Origin: Anomaloglossus baeobatrachus
Taxonomy: Eukaryota > Chordata > Amphibia > Anura > Aromobatidae
DNA length: 64,000 nucleotides
Direction of reading: 5' to 3'
Assembly (NCBI RefSeq): GCF_048569485.1
Contig: NC_134356.1
Coordinates: 534,266,556 to 534,330,555 of the forward strand
Shown in pieces: positions 60,501 to 64,000 of this stretch (the first letter of the stretch is position 1; the number at the start of each line of letters is the position of its first letter). The position numbers were made by a program, and so were the translations under genes. The notes under the pieces are model-generated. The model saw only the letters and a program-made list of their open reading frames with translations, was not told where the DNA came from and did no database searches.

Positions 60501-62042
60501 AAACCGCTAGTTTCTACTGTCCCTTTTCCTTCCATTTCTTCTACTGATGGTCTTAACAGTTCAGTTAAACTTCCATCTACAAGAATAACTCCAGAAGATT
60601 CACCACTTTCTTCAAAAATACCAGAACTTACACCAGACAACTCTGCACTAATATCAATTGTTCCAGAATATTCTCCACTTATGCCAGACAAATCACCACT
60701 AGCATCTAATATACCAGATATTTCTCCACTGATATCAATTATTCCAGATGCTTCACCACTAACACCTGAAAAATCCCCACTTGCATACGGTAAACCCGAA
60801 AGGTCTCCACTAATTCCAGATGGAAATCCACTAGCATCAACACCTGAGATATCTCCACTCACATCAAAAAATCCAGATGTTTGGCCACTAATATCTAATC
60901 CAGAATATTCACCACTGATTTCTAGACCTGATGCTACGCCACTGAAATCAGTTGATGGCAATCCAGATAGTTCTCCGGATGCACTAAACTCAGTCAGACC
61001 TTTGCCTTCTGCTTCTGTTTCTGGTGTTTTTGTTGCACCTTCTATCCAAGTTGTATCCACGTGTATAATTGTTGGAAACCCAGATGGCAGTCCACTAAAA
61101 TCTCCACTACCTGAAAAAAGTCCACTAATATCACCACTACCAGATGGCAGCCCACTTCCAAATTCTAGCCCAGAAGGTAAACCACTAAATGGTTCAAATC
61201 CAGATGCTTCAATCTCTACTGATGACAGCCCACTAGTATCTGGGATTCCCGAAGCTGATCCAGATATGAGTTCATCTCCAGAAGGCAGACCGCTAGCTTC
61301 ACCTGATGGTAAGTCACCAGAAATTTCTCCAGATGGAAGTCCACTCACACTTGTTTCTCCAGAAAGATCAAAACCAGATGGCATTCCACTTCCAGATGGT
61401 TCCCCACTAATTTCATCTCCAGAAGGCAACCCACTTGCTTCTCCACTTATTCCAGAAATTCCAGATATATCTCCAGATATTTCACCAGATGGAATACCAC
61501 TAACTCCACTGATTCCAACAGACGCATCTCCACTTATGACTTCGGGAATAGTACTCAACGGAGGAATTGCTGAAGGGCTCACTTTGAAAAAAAAAAATGG
61601 GGAAAAAATGTACTATTAGATATATGTGTTAATAGAAGGTATACAAAGAAAAACAATTAAAATTCAAAACAATAAAAAGTTTGTATCAGAGGAAATAAAA
61701 TATGTTTCTATAAAACTTTTTCCATATTAACTATAAGAAAATCATTTTTTTAAAATGTTATCAAAGACCAAAATGTCTAGCAAAAGGAGTACATCCTGAA
61801 GATTATTAGCATATAGGTTATGTTTTATGGAGAATAGATTTGGACATCTTTTATACCTGTTTCCAGTATCTCCACAGTGGGAATAGCAGTAACATTTGTC
61901 AGCCAGATGTCCGTTTCATTTTCAAATCCAGTGACAATCGTGGGTTCCTCAGTCGTTTCCCCAGAAGGTAGGCCCTCCAAACCAGGTACTACTTGAGTGG
62001 CAATAACTTCCTCAATTGGAGTGCTTGGAATATCCTCTCCAG
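27457..62042 (-). CDS. ACAN: Aggrecan core protein, 3' half of gene (nine exons, 5' end outside window)
   Basis: Aggrecan is the large chondroitin-sulphate proteoglycan of cartilage matrix; its N-terminal G1 domain binds hyaluronan and its C-terminal G3 domain binds matrix ligands. Exons seen, in transcript order: 61857-62042, 59584-61581, 58468-58581, 49159-49272, 43237-43395, 40697-40779, 36607-36751, 29537-29719 and 27457-27536, about 3.06 kb of coding sequence and roughly 1,019 residues. Every junction has AG/GT borders. Phases agree throughout: all are phase 1 except the second lectin junction, which is phase 0. Residues follow human aggrecan (recalled) closely in EGF2, lectin and CCP, for example [27 protein letters not shown] and [11 protein letters not shown]. 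The long SG-rich exon rules out versican, neurocan and brevican. The G1, IGD and G2 exons are not in the window. I see no frameshift or internal stop in any exon. Confidence 0.97.
27668..27735. repeat. (CTAT)n/(GTCT)n microsatellite
   Basis: Tetranucleotide array in the last ACAN intron. A shorter CTAT run occurs near 28765. Confidence 0.92.
27806..29249. mobile_element. Non-autonomous DNA element with ~65-bp terminal inverted repeats
   Basis: Ends AAGTTAAGGATAAGCGAATA and TATTCGCTTGTCCTTAACTT are inverted for about 65 bp. The 1.44-kb interior contains phrases common in frog genomes (GGCAATCAGGGTAATAAGGG, ATCCTTTATTTAAAATAAAA) and a strong hairpin. It lies inside the last ACAN intron. No transposase frame is seen. 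Confidence 0.7.
28633..28722. repeat. Strong hairpin
   Basis: GTGACGTCACTCAGGTTATT pairs with AATAACCTGAGTGACATCAC over about 39 bp with few mismatches and a short loop. It lies inside the preceding element. Confidence 0.85.
29537..29719 (-). CDS. ACAN: ACAN exon: sushi/CCP domain
   Basis: This 183-bp, phase 1-1 exon encodes [38 protein letters not shown] and [10 protein letters not shown]. It is one complete complement-control-protein module with four cysteines and the conserved Trp before the last Cys. Human aggrecan has the same module (ACGEPPVVEHA, YEINSLVRYQC, recalled). The acceptor is TTCCTCTCAAG and the donor GTAAGT. In mammals the CCP exon is alternatively spliced; the symmetric phase would allow it here. 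Confidence 0.97.
29720..30269. other. ACAN intron, unassigned
   Basis: No repeat recognised with confidence. Confidence 0.3.
30270..31390 (-). mobile_element. L1/Tx1-type LINE ORF2 fragment
   Basis: Read on the minus strand, from 31390: a DKAK-type start of the reverse transcriptase core, a RARQWCPLS segment (compare RQGCPLSP), and an [17 protein letters not shown] stretch near 31080-31030 that is the catalytic YADD-type box of L1. A C-terminal-domain-like region follows to about 30270. Many stops and frame changes are present and neither end of the element is found, so it is an old 5'- and 3'-truncated copy within the 6.9-kb ACAN intron. Confidence 0.75.
31391..32273. other. ACAN intron, unassigned
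   Basis: No firm repeat call. A short inverted pair near 32095-32155 (AGATGCAACTAATTCA against TGAATTAGGCGCATCT) may be a small MITE. Confidence 0.35.
32282..32533. repeat. hAT-type foldback MITE with target duplication
   Basis: Ends TAGGGATGCTCAAATA and TATTCGATCATCCCTA. Flanks ATAACCAT (32274-32281) and CTAACCAT (32534-32541) agree at 7 of 8 positions. Arms meet near 32405 (CTATGGGAAGCC against its complement). Confidence 0.88.
32648..33068. repeat. Foldback MITE, CACCACTCCAGCATTTT ends
   Basis: Ends ACACCACTCCAGCATTTTG and AAAATGCTGGAGTGATGC are inverted, with paired CTTACATTGAGAGC/GACTTACATT-type internal arms. No coding capacity. Confidence 0.75.
33681..34540. mobile_element. Inverted-arm retroelement with direct-repeat flanks
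   Basis: Flanked by CTCCATTAACAGACAA at 33665-33680 and 34541-34556. Arms of about 240 bp, at about 33690-33927 and 34231-34466, are near-identical reverse complements (CTGACCCAGCCTGTCAGTTT against its complement). The right arm is followed by a 75-bp tail before the direct repeat. AATAAAATATCC occurs in the plus-strand arm. It has the same plan as the 17197-17874 element, though I see no hammerhead core. Confidence 0.6.
34596..34999. repeat. MITE, GGGAATCTGTCAGCAGG family, copy 1
   Basis: Ends AAAGGGAATCTGTCAGCAGG and AAAACCTGCTGACAGATT are inverted, with TTTGCTGCCT next to the left end. A second copy lies at 41304-41714. Confidence 0.75.
35200..35950 (+). mobile_element. Tc1/mariner element, family C, copy 2
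   Basis: Plus strand in broken frames. [20 protein letters not shown] (before a stop at 35332) resembles the Tc1 linker region. TTCGGTGGAGGAAGCCTCAT near 35460 is the GGGS box. GGGTAGAGTTGAAGAAAAAG near 35710 is shared with the copy at 20175-21200. No intact terminus was found. Confidence 0.7.
35990..36418. repeat. hAT-type MITE
   Basis: Ends TAGAGATGCGTGAACTCG and GGTTCACTCGTCTCTA are inverted and hAT-like. Flanks CTGAACAT and CCTAATAT agree at 5 of 8 positions, an eroded target duplication. Its ends are related to those of the 11500-15544 element. Confidence 0.72.
36607..36751 (-). CDS. ACAN: ACAN exon: C-type lectin domain, part 3 (ligand-binding loop)
   Basis: This 145-bp exon reads [31 protein letters not shown] and [15 protein letters not shown]. 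It carries the calcium-site residues QPD and WND and the last three cysteines of the fold. The acceptor is GCTACTAG and the donor GTATGA, phase 0 to phase 1. It differs from the human sequence at only a few positions. All calcium-ligand residues I can identify are kept, so the lectin domain looks functional. Confidence 0.97.
36752..37532. other. ACAN intron, unassigned
   Basis: No repeat recognised with confidence. Confidence 0.3.
37537..38680 (+). mobile_element. Solo LTR, probably Ty3/gypsy-like, copy 1
   Basis: A TG...CA unit of 1,144 bp starting TGTGATGCCCTGGAC and ending GGGGCGGCACA, flanked by the 4-bp duplication CAAA (37533-37536 and 38681-38684). It opens with a hairpin-forming TGTGA/TCACA pair. 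The text ACCATGGGTGGCATCA near its 3' part matches the second copy at 51433-52615. No internal region is present, so it is a fossil left by LTR-LTR recombination. Confidence 0.78.
38685..39869. other. ACAN intron, unassigned
   Basis: No gene or firm repeat found. Confidence 0.3.
39874..40470. repeat. TTAA-flanked foldback MITE, GGGAACCTGTCACC family
   Basis: TTAAAGGGAACCTGTCACCA and TGGTGACAGGTTCCCTTTAA are mirror images bounded by TTAA (39870-39873 and 40471-40474). Nested hairpins near each end contain CTCTTATATACAGCAT, and the arms meet near 40150 (GATCTGCCC/GGGCAGATC). Confidence 0.88.
40697..40779 (-). CDS. ACAN: ACAN exon: C-type lectin domain, part 2
   Basis: This 83-bp exon, too short for simple ORF detection, encodes [15 protein letters not shown] and then FRWSDGSPM. 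It contains the WIGL signature of C-type lectins and the FRWSDG strand. The acceptor is AATAACAG and the donor GTAAGT. It enters in phase 1 and leaves in phase 0 after the Met codon, exactly as needed by its neighbours. The 83-bp length equals the human exon (recalled). A foldback MITE lies about 220 bp upstream of its donor side. Confidence 0.96.
40860..41255 (+). repeat. Partial copy of the T-rich anuran repeat
   Basis: AGTCCCCAAGGGGACTTGAA and CTATATACTGCAATACTACT resemble the distal part of the 22796-24030 repeat. It ends near AAGGGGTTAA, a TTAA-type border. Confidence 0.5.
41304..41714. repeat. MITE, GAATCTGT-ACCAGG family, copy 2
   Basis: Ends AAAGTGAATCTGTGACCAGG and CAAAAACCTGCTGACAGA are inverted. 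The body and ends are related to 34596-34999. Confidence 0.72.
41780..42398. repeat. Foldback MITE, AGGCC-TCACAC ends
   Basis: Ends AGGCCCCTTCACACATCAGTG and CACTGACGTGTCAAAGAGGCC are inverted. The interior is CpG-rich with ATGCTGTCTTCAGCCGC-type segments. Confidence 0.72.
42506..42582. repeat. (AT)n microsatellite
   Basis: About 38 uninterrupted TA units within an ACAN intron. Confidence 0.97.
42583..43236. other. ACAN intron, unassigned
   Basis: AT-rich, nothing recognised. Confidence 0.3.
43237..43395 (-). CDS. ACAN: ACAN exon: C-type lectin domain, part 1
   Basis: This 159-bp exon starts [16 protein letters not shown] and continues [17 protein letters not shown] and [17 protein letters not shown]. 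It is the first third of the C-type lectin fold, with the first disulphide pair (VCDEGW to YC) and the Cys of helix 1. Length and residues match the corresponding human aggrecan exon. The acceptor is TCTCTTAG and the donor GTGAGT, phase 1. In the intact protein the domain binds tenascins and fibulins, which organises the matrix; that role is family knowledge. Confidence 0.97.
43396..44585. other. ACAN intron, unassigned
   Basis: AT-rich, nothing recognised. Confidence 0.3.
44586..44772. repeat. TTAA-bounded repeat fragment
   Basis: Bounded by TTCAAGGGGTTAA on the left and CATTAAGGGGTTAA on the right, with a hairpin CATGTCAGCTG/CAGCTGACATG inside. Probably an internally deleted relative of the T-rich repeat family. 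Confidence 0.45.
44773..45899. other. ACAN intron with MITE remnants
   Basis: About 45210-45400 looks like a worn hAT-type MITE (right end CTGCTCATCTCTA). About 45630-45840 shares GGGGTTCCGG-CACCAATCACTAAAA text with the MITE at 47485. Confidence 0.35.
45900..47356 (+). mobile_element. Tc1/mariner element, family D, with long terminal inverted repeats
   Basis: Left AGTGGGTAAAATACGTATGA and right (complement) AGCGGGTGAAATAGGTATTG begin inverted repeats of about 150 bp or more, both containing AAGTAAATATATTTCTAA. The plus-strand interior is transposase-like: [18 protein letters not shown] with [10 protein letters not shown] (46228-46470), then GTTTGGAGGTGGGAACATCA near 46717, the GGG box. Several stops break it. 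Long repeats of this sort are typical of IR/DR-type Tc1 elements. Confidence 0.8.
47485..48085. repeat. Foldback MITE interrupted by a hammerhead-type insertion
   Basis: TTGGTTGGTGGGGGTCC at the left and CGACCTCCACCAATAA at the right are inverted. The unit is split by the 359-bp insertion at 47548-47906, which carries its own 31-bp direct repeats. Confidence 0.6.
47548..47906 (+). mobile_element. Hammerhead-bearing retroelement, copy C
   Basis: Flanked by a perfect 31-bp direct repeat (47517-47547 and 47907-47937, containing AAAATAAGGGTAAGTAGAAG). Starts GTTGAA, then the hairpin GCCCC/GGGGC, GAAA, CGGCCG, TA; AAATAAATC follows near 47650. The 5' side of the core box is formed by flanking target sequence, so this copy is probably slightly 5'-truncated. 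No ORF. Confidence 0.65.
48086..49158. other. ACAN intron, unassigned
   Basis: AT-rich, nothing recognised. Confidence 0.3.
49159..49272 (-). CDS. ACAN: ACAN exon: EGF-like domain 2 (calcium binding)
   Basis: This 114-bp, phase 1-1 exon encodes a calcium-binding EGF module. It starts DIDEC, then [15 protein letters not shown] and [12 protein letters not shown]. Human aggrecan EGF2 is nearly identical ([28 protein letters not shown], recalled). The acceptor is TTCTTACAG and the donor GTACGA. The DIDEC start and the central Asp/Ser-Phe are the calcium-EGF consensus. The exon belongs to the G3 region and stacks against the lectin domain. Its symmetric phase allows in-frame skipping. Confidence 0.97.
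49561..50034. repeat. Foldback MITE in the EGF1-EGF2 side of ACAN
   Basis: TTAAAGCACTTTTTCACTAC and GTGGACAACTTCTTTAA are inverted ends, with arms of about 220 bp meeting near 49790 (CAGGAAGTGA/TCACTTCCTG). This intron lies between EGF2 (49272) and EGF1 (58468). Confidence 0.8.
50035..51428. other. ACAN intron, unassigned
   Basis: No gene or firm repeat found. Confidence 0.3.
51433..52615 (-). mobile_element. Solo LTR, probably Ty3/gypsy-like, copy 2
   Basis: Read on the minus strand it starts TGTGGCGCCCTGGAC and ends CGCCCGCGACA. It is 1,183 bp long and flanked by TTTG (CAAA on the minus strand) at 51429-51432 and 52616-52619. Family text GTGGGTGGCGTCACGG matches copy 1 at 37537-38680. It is GC-rich, which yields many spurious ORFs. 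No internal region: a fossil. Confidence 0.8.
52622..53056. repeat. MITE, ACACGGTGAG family, copy 1
   Basis: TTAGGCCTAGGACACACGGT begins the unit and CGCCTCAGCCTTAA ends it. Body phrases GAGCGATTATTTTCTCAG and ACACCGGTGTA recur in the copy at 57405-57893. It sits directly beside the solo LTR. Confidence 0.75.
53088..53703. repeat. MITE, ACCGTATTTTTC family
   Basis: ACCGTATTTTTCAGTTTATA at the left and AATTTGAAAAATACAGTA at the right are inverted. CCAGATTATAAGACGCAC is typical of a MITE family widespread in vertebrates (recalled). Superfamily not assigned. Confidence 0.75.
54049..54218 (+). mobile_element. Minimal 170-bp hammerhead-bearing retroelement, copy D
   Basis: Flanked by a 15-bp direct repeat GCTATATTGGGTTGC / GCTATATTGAGTTGC (54034-54048 and 54219-54233). 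The first 50 bases are GG, stem GTTAGAC, CTGTCGA, hairpin near GCACC/GGTGTGC, GAAA, CGGCCG, TC, stem GTCTAAC. Then follow GAATAAAAGC near 54152 and the end TTAACTTTGG. Stem I pairs perfectly over 7 bp and lies wholly inside the element. No protein is encoded. Confidence 0.68.
54050..54098 (+). ncRNA. Hammerhead ribozyme-like fold (type I, short stem III)
   Basis: Stem I GTTAGAC (54050-54056) pairs with GTCTAAC (54092-54098). Core box at 54057-54063, stem II at 54065-54079, GAAA at 54080-54083, stem III CGGCCG at 54084-54089, and a UC cleavage-type dinucleotide at 54090-54091. The core box CTGTCGA departs from CUGANGA at one invariant position, so self-cleavage may be weak or lost. Confidence 0.55.
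54234..56057. other. ACAN intron, unassigned
   Basis: No firm repeat. About 55830-55960 may be a worn hAT-type MITE. Confidence 0.3.
56061..56792. repeat. MITE, AGGCTATGTGCGCAC family
   Basis: AGGCTATGTGCGCACTTTGC and GTGGGCACATAGCCT are inverted. Subterminal GCGTTTT motifs are repeated throughout in both orientations, a transposase-binding-site-like arrangement. Flanks are TTAA-like on the left only. Confidence 0.8.
56793..57404. other. ACAN intron, unassigned
   Basis: Nothing recognised. Confidence 0.3.
57405..57893. repeat. MITE, ACACGGCGAG family, copy 2
   Basis: AGGCCTAAGCCACACGGCGA and CCCGTGTGGCCCCGGCCTTA are inverted ends. Body shares GAGCGATTATTTTCTCAG and ACACCGGTGTA with 52622-53056. 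The local ORFs come from the palindromic GC-rich body. Confidence 0.8.
57894..58467. other. ACAN intron, unassigned
   Basis: Nothing recognised. Confidence 0.3.
58468..58581 (-). CDS. ACAN: ACAN exon: EGF-like domain 1
   Basis: This 114-bp, phase 1-1 exon encodes 38 residues with six cysteines spaced as an EGF module: [12 protein letters not shown], then [13 protein letters not shown]. Human EGF1 reads CGAGTC and CLCPPGYTGEHC (recalled), so the homology is direct. The acceptor is CTGCAG and the donor GTAAAT. A calcium-binding D-x-D/N-E start is lacking, as in the mammalian EGF1. The symmetric phase means the exon can be skipped without a frameshift; in mammals EGF1 is alternatively spliced. 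Nothing here shows whether it is skipped in this species. It is separated from EGF2 by a 9.2-kb, repeat-filled intron. Confidence 0.95.
58582..59583. other. ACAN intron between CS exon and EGF1
   Basis: 1.0 kb. Apart from a 79-bp MITE with TTAAAGAGGACCTTTCAA and AAAGGTCCACTTTA ends (about 59143-59222), nothing is recognised. Confidence 0.4.
59584..61581 (-). CDS. ACAN: ACAN exon: chondroitin-sulphate attachment domain
   Basis: This single 1,998-bp exon (666 residues) is open throughout, preceded by a T-rich tract ending AAAG and followed by a GTATTA donor, phase 1 at both ends. It holds about 97 Ser-Gly dipeptides in acidic or hydrophobic contexts such as [14 protein letters not shown] and EASG, which are xylosyltransferase sites for chondroitin-sulphate chains. 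Four non-SG linkers interrupt the array: HVDTTWIEG with [14 protein letters not shown] with [14 protein letters not shown] with EEAGQGPSG, and [16 protein letters not shown] with PTISQELGG. They match four linkers in the same order in human CS2, as does the later ISTSIPESE. The 19-residue EVLETTAPGVE-type repeat of mammalian CS1 is not seen. The exon is shorter than the human one (about 3.5 kb or more, recalled). Confidence 0.97.
61857..62042 (-). CDS. ACAN: ACAN exon: post-G2 segment (keratan-sulphate region equivalent)
   Basis: This 186-bp exon gives 62 residues. It is bordered by a polypyrimidine/TACTGTAG acceptor and a GTATAA donor and is phase 1 at both ends. It reads [23 protein letters not shown] and FENETD. 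These match the human aggrecan stretch after G2 (VTQVVPG, VPSGETT, PENQTEW, recalled), so it lies between G2 and the chondroitin-sulphate domain. Two N-glycosylation sequons are present (NET and NVT). The Glu/Lys-Pro-Phe-Pro-Ser hexapeptides that carry keratan sulphate in mammals are absent both here and at the start of the next exon. The preceding exon would lie to the right of the window. Confidence 0.93.
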
Positions 62043-62336
62043 CTACAGTATAAAAACCCCCCAGAAAAAACAACAAAAATATGTCATCAGTACAATAGGT
62101 TAATAGAGATATAAAAGGCAAAATATAGGTTAATAAATTTACCATTACCCTTACCATTTTATGACCATTTTGAGAAGGCTATAATGAATTCATCCCTTAT
62201 GTTTTATGTATATTGGTCATTTTCTACGATAGGACCACTCTACTAGAGGACAATTTCTCAATGTAATTTTGTGTTTGTATGAGAGAGGTTTGCCAGTGCA
62301 ATGTTCATGCATTGATGCCCTCAGGCTTTCTCTTAA

Positions 62337-62892
62337 GGCCGCTTTAGACGCTGTGATATCGGTACCGATATCGCTAGCGTGGGTACCCGCCCCTATCTGT
62401 TGTGCGACACGGGCAAATCGCTGCCCGTGCCGCACAACATCGCCCAGACCTGTCACACATACTTACCTGCCCGGCAACGTCGCTGTGACCAGCGAACCGC
62501 CTCCTTTCTAAGCGACATCACAGCAGCATCACTGAACCACCGCCCAATAGAAGCAGAGGGGCGGAGATGAGCGGGACGTAACATCCCGCCCACCTCCTTC
62601 CTTCGCATTGCGGCCGGGAGGCAGGTAAGGAGAGCTTCCTCGTTCCTGCGGCGTCACACGGAGCGATGTGTGCTGCCGCAGGAACGAGGAACAACTTCGT
62701 TACTGCTGCAGTAACGATATTTGAGAATGGACCCCCATGTCACCGATGAGCGATTTTGCACGTTTTTGCGACGATGCAAAATCGCTCATAGGTGTCACAT
62801 GCAACGGCATCGCTAATGCGGCCGGATGTTTGTCACAAATTCTGTGACCCCAACGACTTCGCATTAGCGATATCGTAGCGTGTAAAGCCCCC
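62337..62892. repeat. TTAA-flanked MITE, GGGTGCTTTACAC family, copy 2
   Basis: GGCCGCTTTAGACGCTGTGA and CGTGTAAAGCCCCC ends are flanked by TTAA (62333-62336 and 62893-62896). The body, with GGAGCGATGTGTGCTGCCGC and CGTTCCTGCGGCGTCACAC, is homologous to the 6151-6728 copy. Confidence 0.85.
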
Positions 62893-62896
62893 TTAA

Positions 62897-63475
62897 GGCC
62901 TCCGACACACTCACGTGAAAATCACGCACGTGCCGAGAGACACGTATTTCCCCTGTGTGTTGCGTGCAGGTAAGTACGTGTCTCTGGTACGTGCGGGCCA
63001 CGTGTGTTCTCCGCATGCTATCTGTGATAACATACGGAGAACAGGTTATTTACATACTCACGTGGTCCTTCCTGCTGTCCGTGGTGCTGATCTTCGGTCT
63101 CCAGCCTTCCTGTCTCCCCGCTGCTGCTGCTTCCGACCGCAGTGAAGTGAATATTAAATGAGAATAATGAGCGGCGGTCAGCAGAAAGTGACAGCAGCGG
63201 CAGAGATAGGAGGGCTGGAGAAGGTGAGTTAAGGTTTTTTTTTTTCAGCGGGGAGACGGGAGGACCAGAGACTGTAGATCAGCACCACAGACAGCAGGAA
63301 GGACCACATGAGTATGTAAATAACCTGTTCTCCGTATGTTATCATGGATAGCATGCAGAGAACACACGTGGCCCACACGTACCAGAGACACGTACTTACA
63401 TGCACGCAACACGCCGGGGAAATACGTGTCTCTCGGCATGTGCGTGATTTTCACATGAGTGTGTCTGAGGCCTTA
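62897..63475. repeat. Foldback MITE with ~230-bp arms
   Basis: GGCCTCCGACACACTCACGTG and CATGAGTGTGTCTGAGGCC are inverted. The arms at 62897-63125 and 63247-63474 are close to full reverse complements, which is why near-identical ORFs appear on opposite strands. It starts at the TTAA that ends the preceding MITE. Confidence 0.85.
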
Positions 63476-63496
63476 GTGTCACAGTGGTTGTATTTA

Positions 63497-63610
63497 GAGA
63501 TAAGTGAGTACCGAAATATTCATAATCGCTTAACTCGTAACGAGTACTGTGTAATTTATGCGTATTCGTTCCAAATAGCGAGTACAATGCAAGTCAATGT
63601 TAAATGTGAG
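63497..63610. repeat. Fragment of hAT-type MITE
   Basis: TTAGAGATAAGTGAGTACCG at its left is a hAT-type terminus related to the ends at 11500 and 35990. The right end was not found. Confidence 0.5.
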
Positions 63611-63707
63611 TAATTTTCCACTGATTTGGAAATGCAGTGGGTGTATTAATAGTAATGAAAGCAAATATCACACTTAGAAATGTAGATAGTGCTCCTGATT
63701 AGCTATA

Positions 63708-64000
63708 GGGTGCTTTACACACTGCGACATCGTCAGCGATAGCTAGCGATGTCGTGCGCGATAGCATCTGCTTCCGTCGTTCGTGCGACATTTGGTGCTC
63801 GCCACCGTAGCGAACATTATCGCTATGGCAGCGTCACATGAACATACCTTGTGAGCAACATCGCTGTGACCGCCAAACAATCCCTCCCTCAAGGGGGAGG
63901 TGCGTTCGGCGTCATAGTGACGTCACTGCAGCGTCACTAAGCGGTCGGCCAATAGAAGCGGAGGGGTGGAGATGAGCGGGACGTAACATCCCGCCTACCT
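63708..64000. repeat. TTAA-family MITE, GGGTGCTTTACAC, copy 3 (cut by window edge)
   Basis: Starts GGGTGCTTTACACACTGCGA and follows the 6151 copy closely through CGTCGTTCGTGCGACATTTG. Its left flank is CTATA rather than TTAA, so the target site has mutated or the left border is shifted. Confidence 0.82.

Noticed and set aside
60303-61619. 438-codon open frame on the plus strand, and another at 59832-60200, opposite the ACAN CS exon
   Set aside because: They are antisense shadows: repeated Ser-Gly codons read backwards as Pro-Asp/Ser-Pro-Leu and lack stops. They have no domain and end at the exon border.
62915-63454. Two similar ORFs on opposite strands (76 and 69 aa) that look like a duplicated gene
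   Set aside because: They are the two arms of one foldback MITE and the likeness follows from the palindrome.

Overview
The window is vertebrate nuclear DNA, most probably from a frog or toad. The evidence is one multi-exon vertebrate gene whose residues match aggrecan, plus a very dense and varied set of DNA transposons and foldback MITEs. Several of these (hAT termini of the AGAGATGAGCGA type, AAAGGGAACCTGTCA foldbacks, TTAA-flanked families) are ones I associate with anuran genomes. The species call is an inference.

The only host gene I can support is the 3' half of ACAN (aggrecan core protein) on the minus strand, from 62042 down to the stop codon at 27457. Nine exons are present in register. 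They encode a short post-G2 segment, a 2.0-kb chondroitin-sulphate attachment exon with about 97 Ser-Gly pairs, EGF1, a calcium-binding EGF2, a C-type lectin domain split over three exons of 159, 83 and 145 bp, a 183-bp sushi (CCP) exon, and a short basic tail. All junctions have GT/AG borders and agreeing phases. The G1, IGD and G2 exons must lie beyond the right edge. Together these parts form the glycosaminoglycan-bearing and lectican G3 regions of a cartilage matrix proteoglycan.

From 1 to about 27.1 kb (3' of ACAN) I find no host gene. This part holds Tc1/mariner remnants, foldback MITEs, a 4.05-kb hAT element with a perfect 8-bp target duplication (11500-15544), a Ty3/gypsy fossil fragment, an L2/CR1-type tail and microsatellites. 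The ACAN introns hold an L1-type LINE fragment (30.3-31.4 kb), two solo LTRs of one family (37.5-38.7 and 51.4-52.6 kb), more Tc1 copies and many MITEs. The right edge (62.3-64.0 kb) is almost solid MITE.

The least expected pattern is a small hairpin module: a CUGANGA-like box, a hairpin whose stem sequence differs from copy to copy but still pairs, then GAAAC and a very short stem. It occurs at least seven times on both strands. Its layout is that of a type I hammerhead ribozyme with a tiny stem III. In several cases the module sits inside a short insertion flanked by 14- to 31-bp direct repeats, sometimes with inverted duplicate arms. This points to a family of hammerhead-bearing, Penelope-like or retrozyme-like non-autonomous retroelements.
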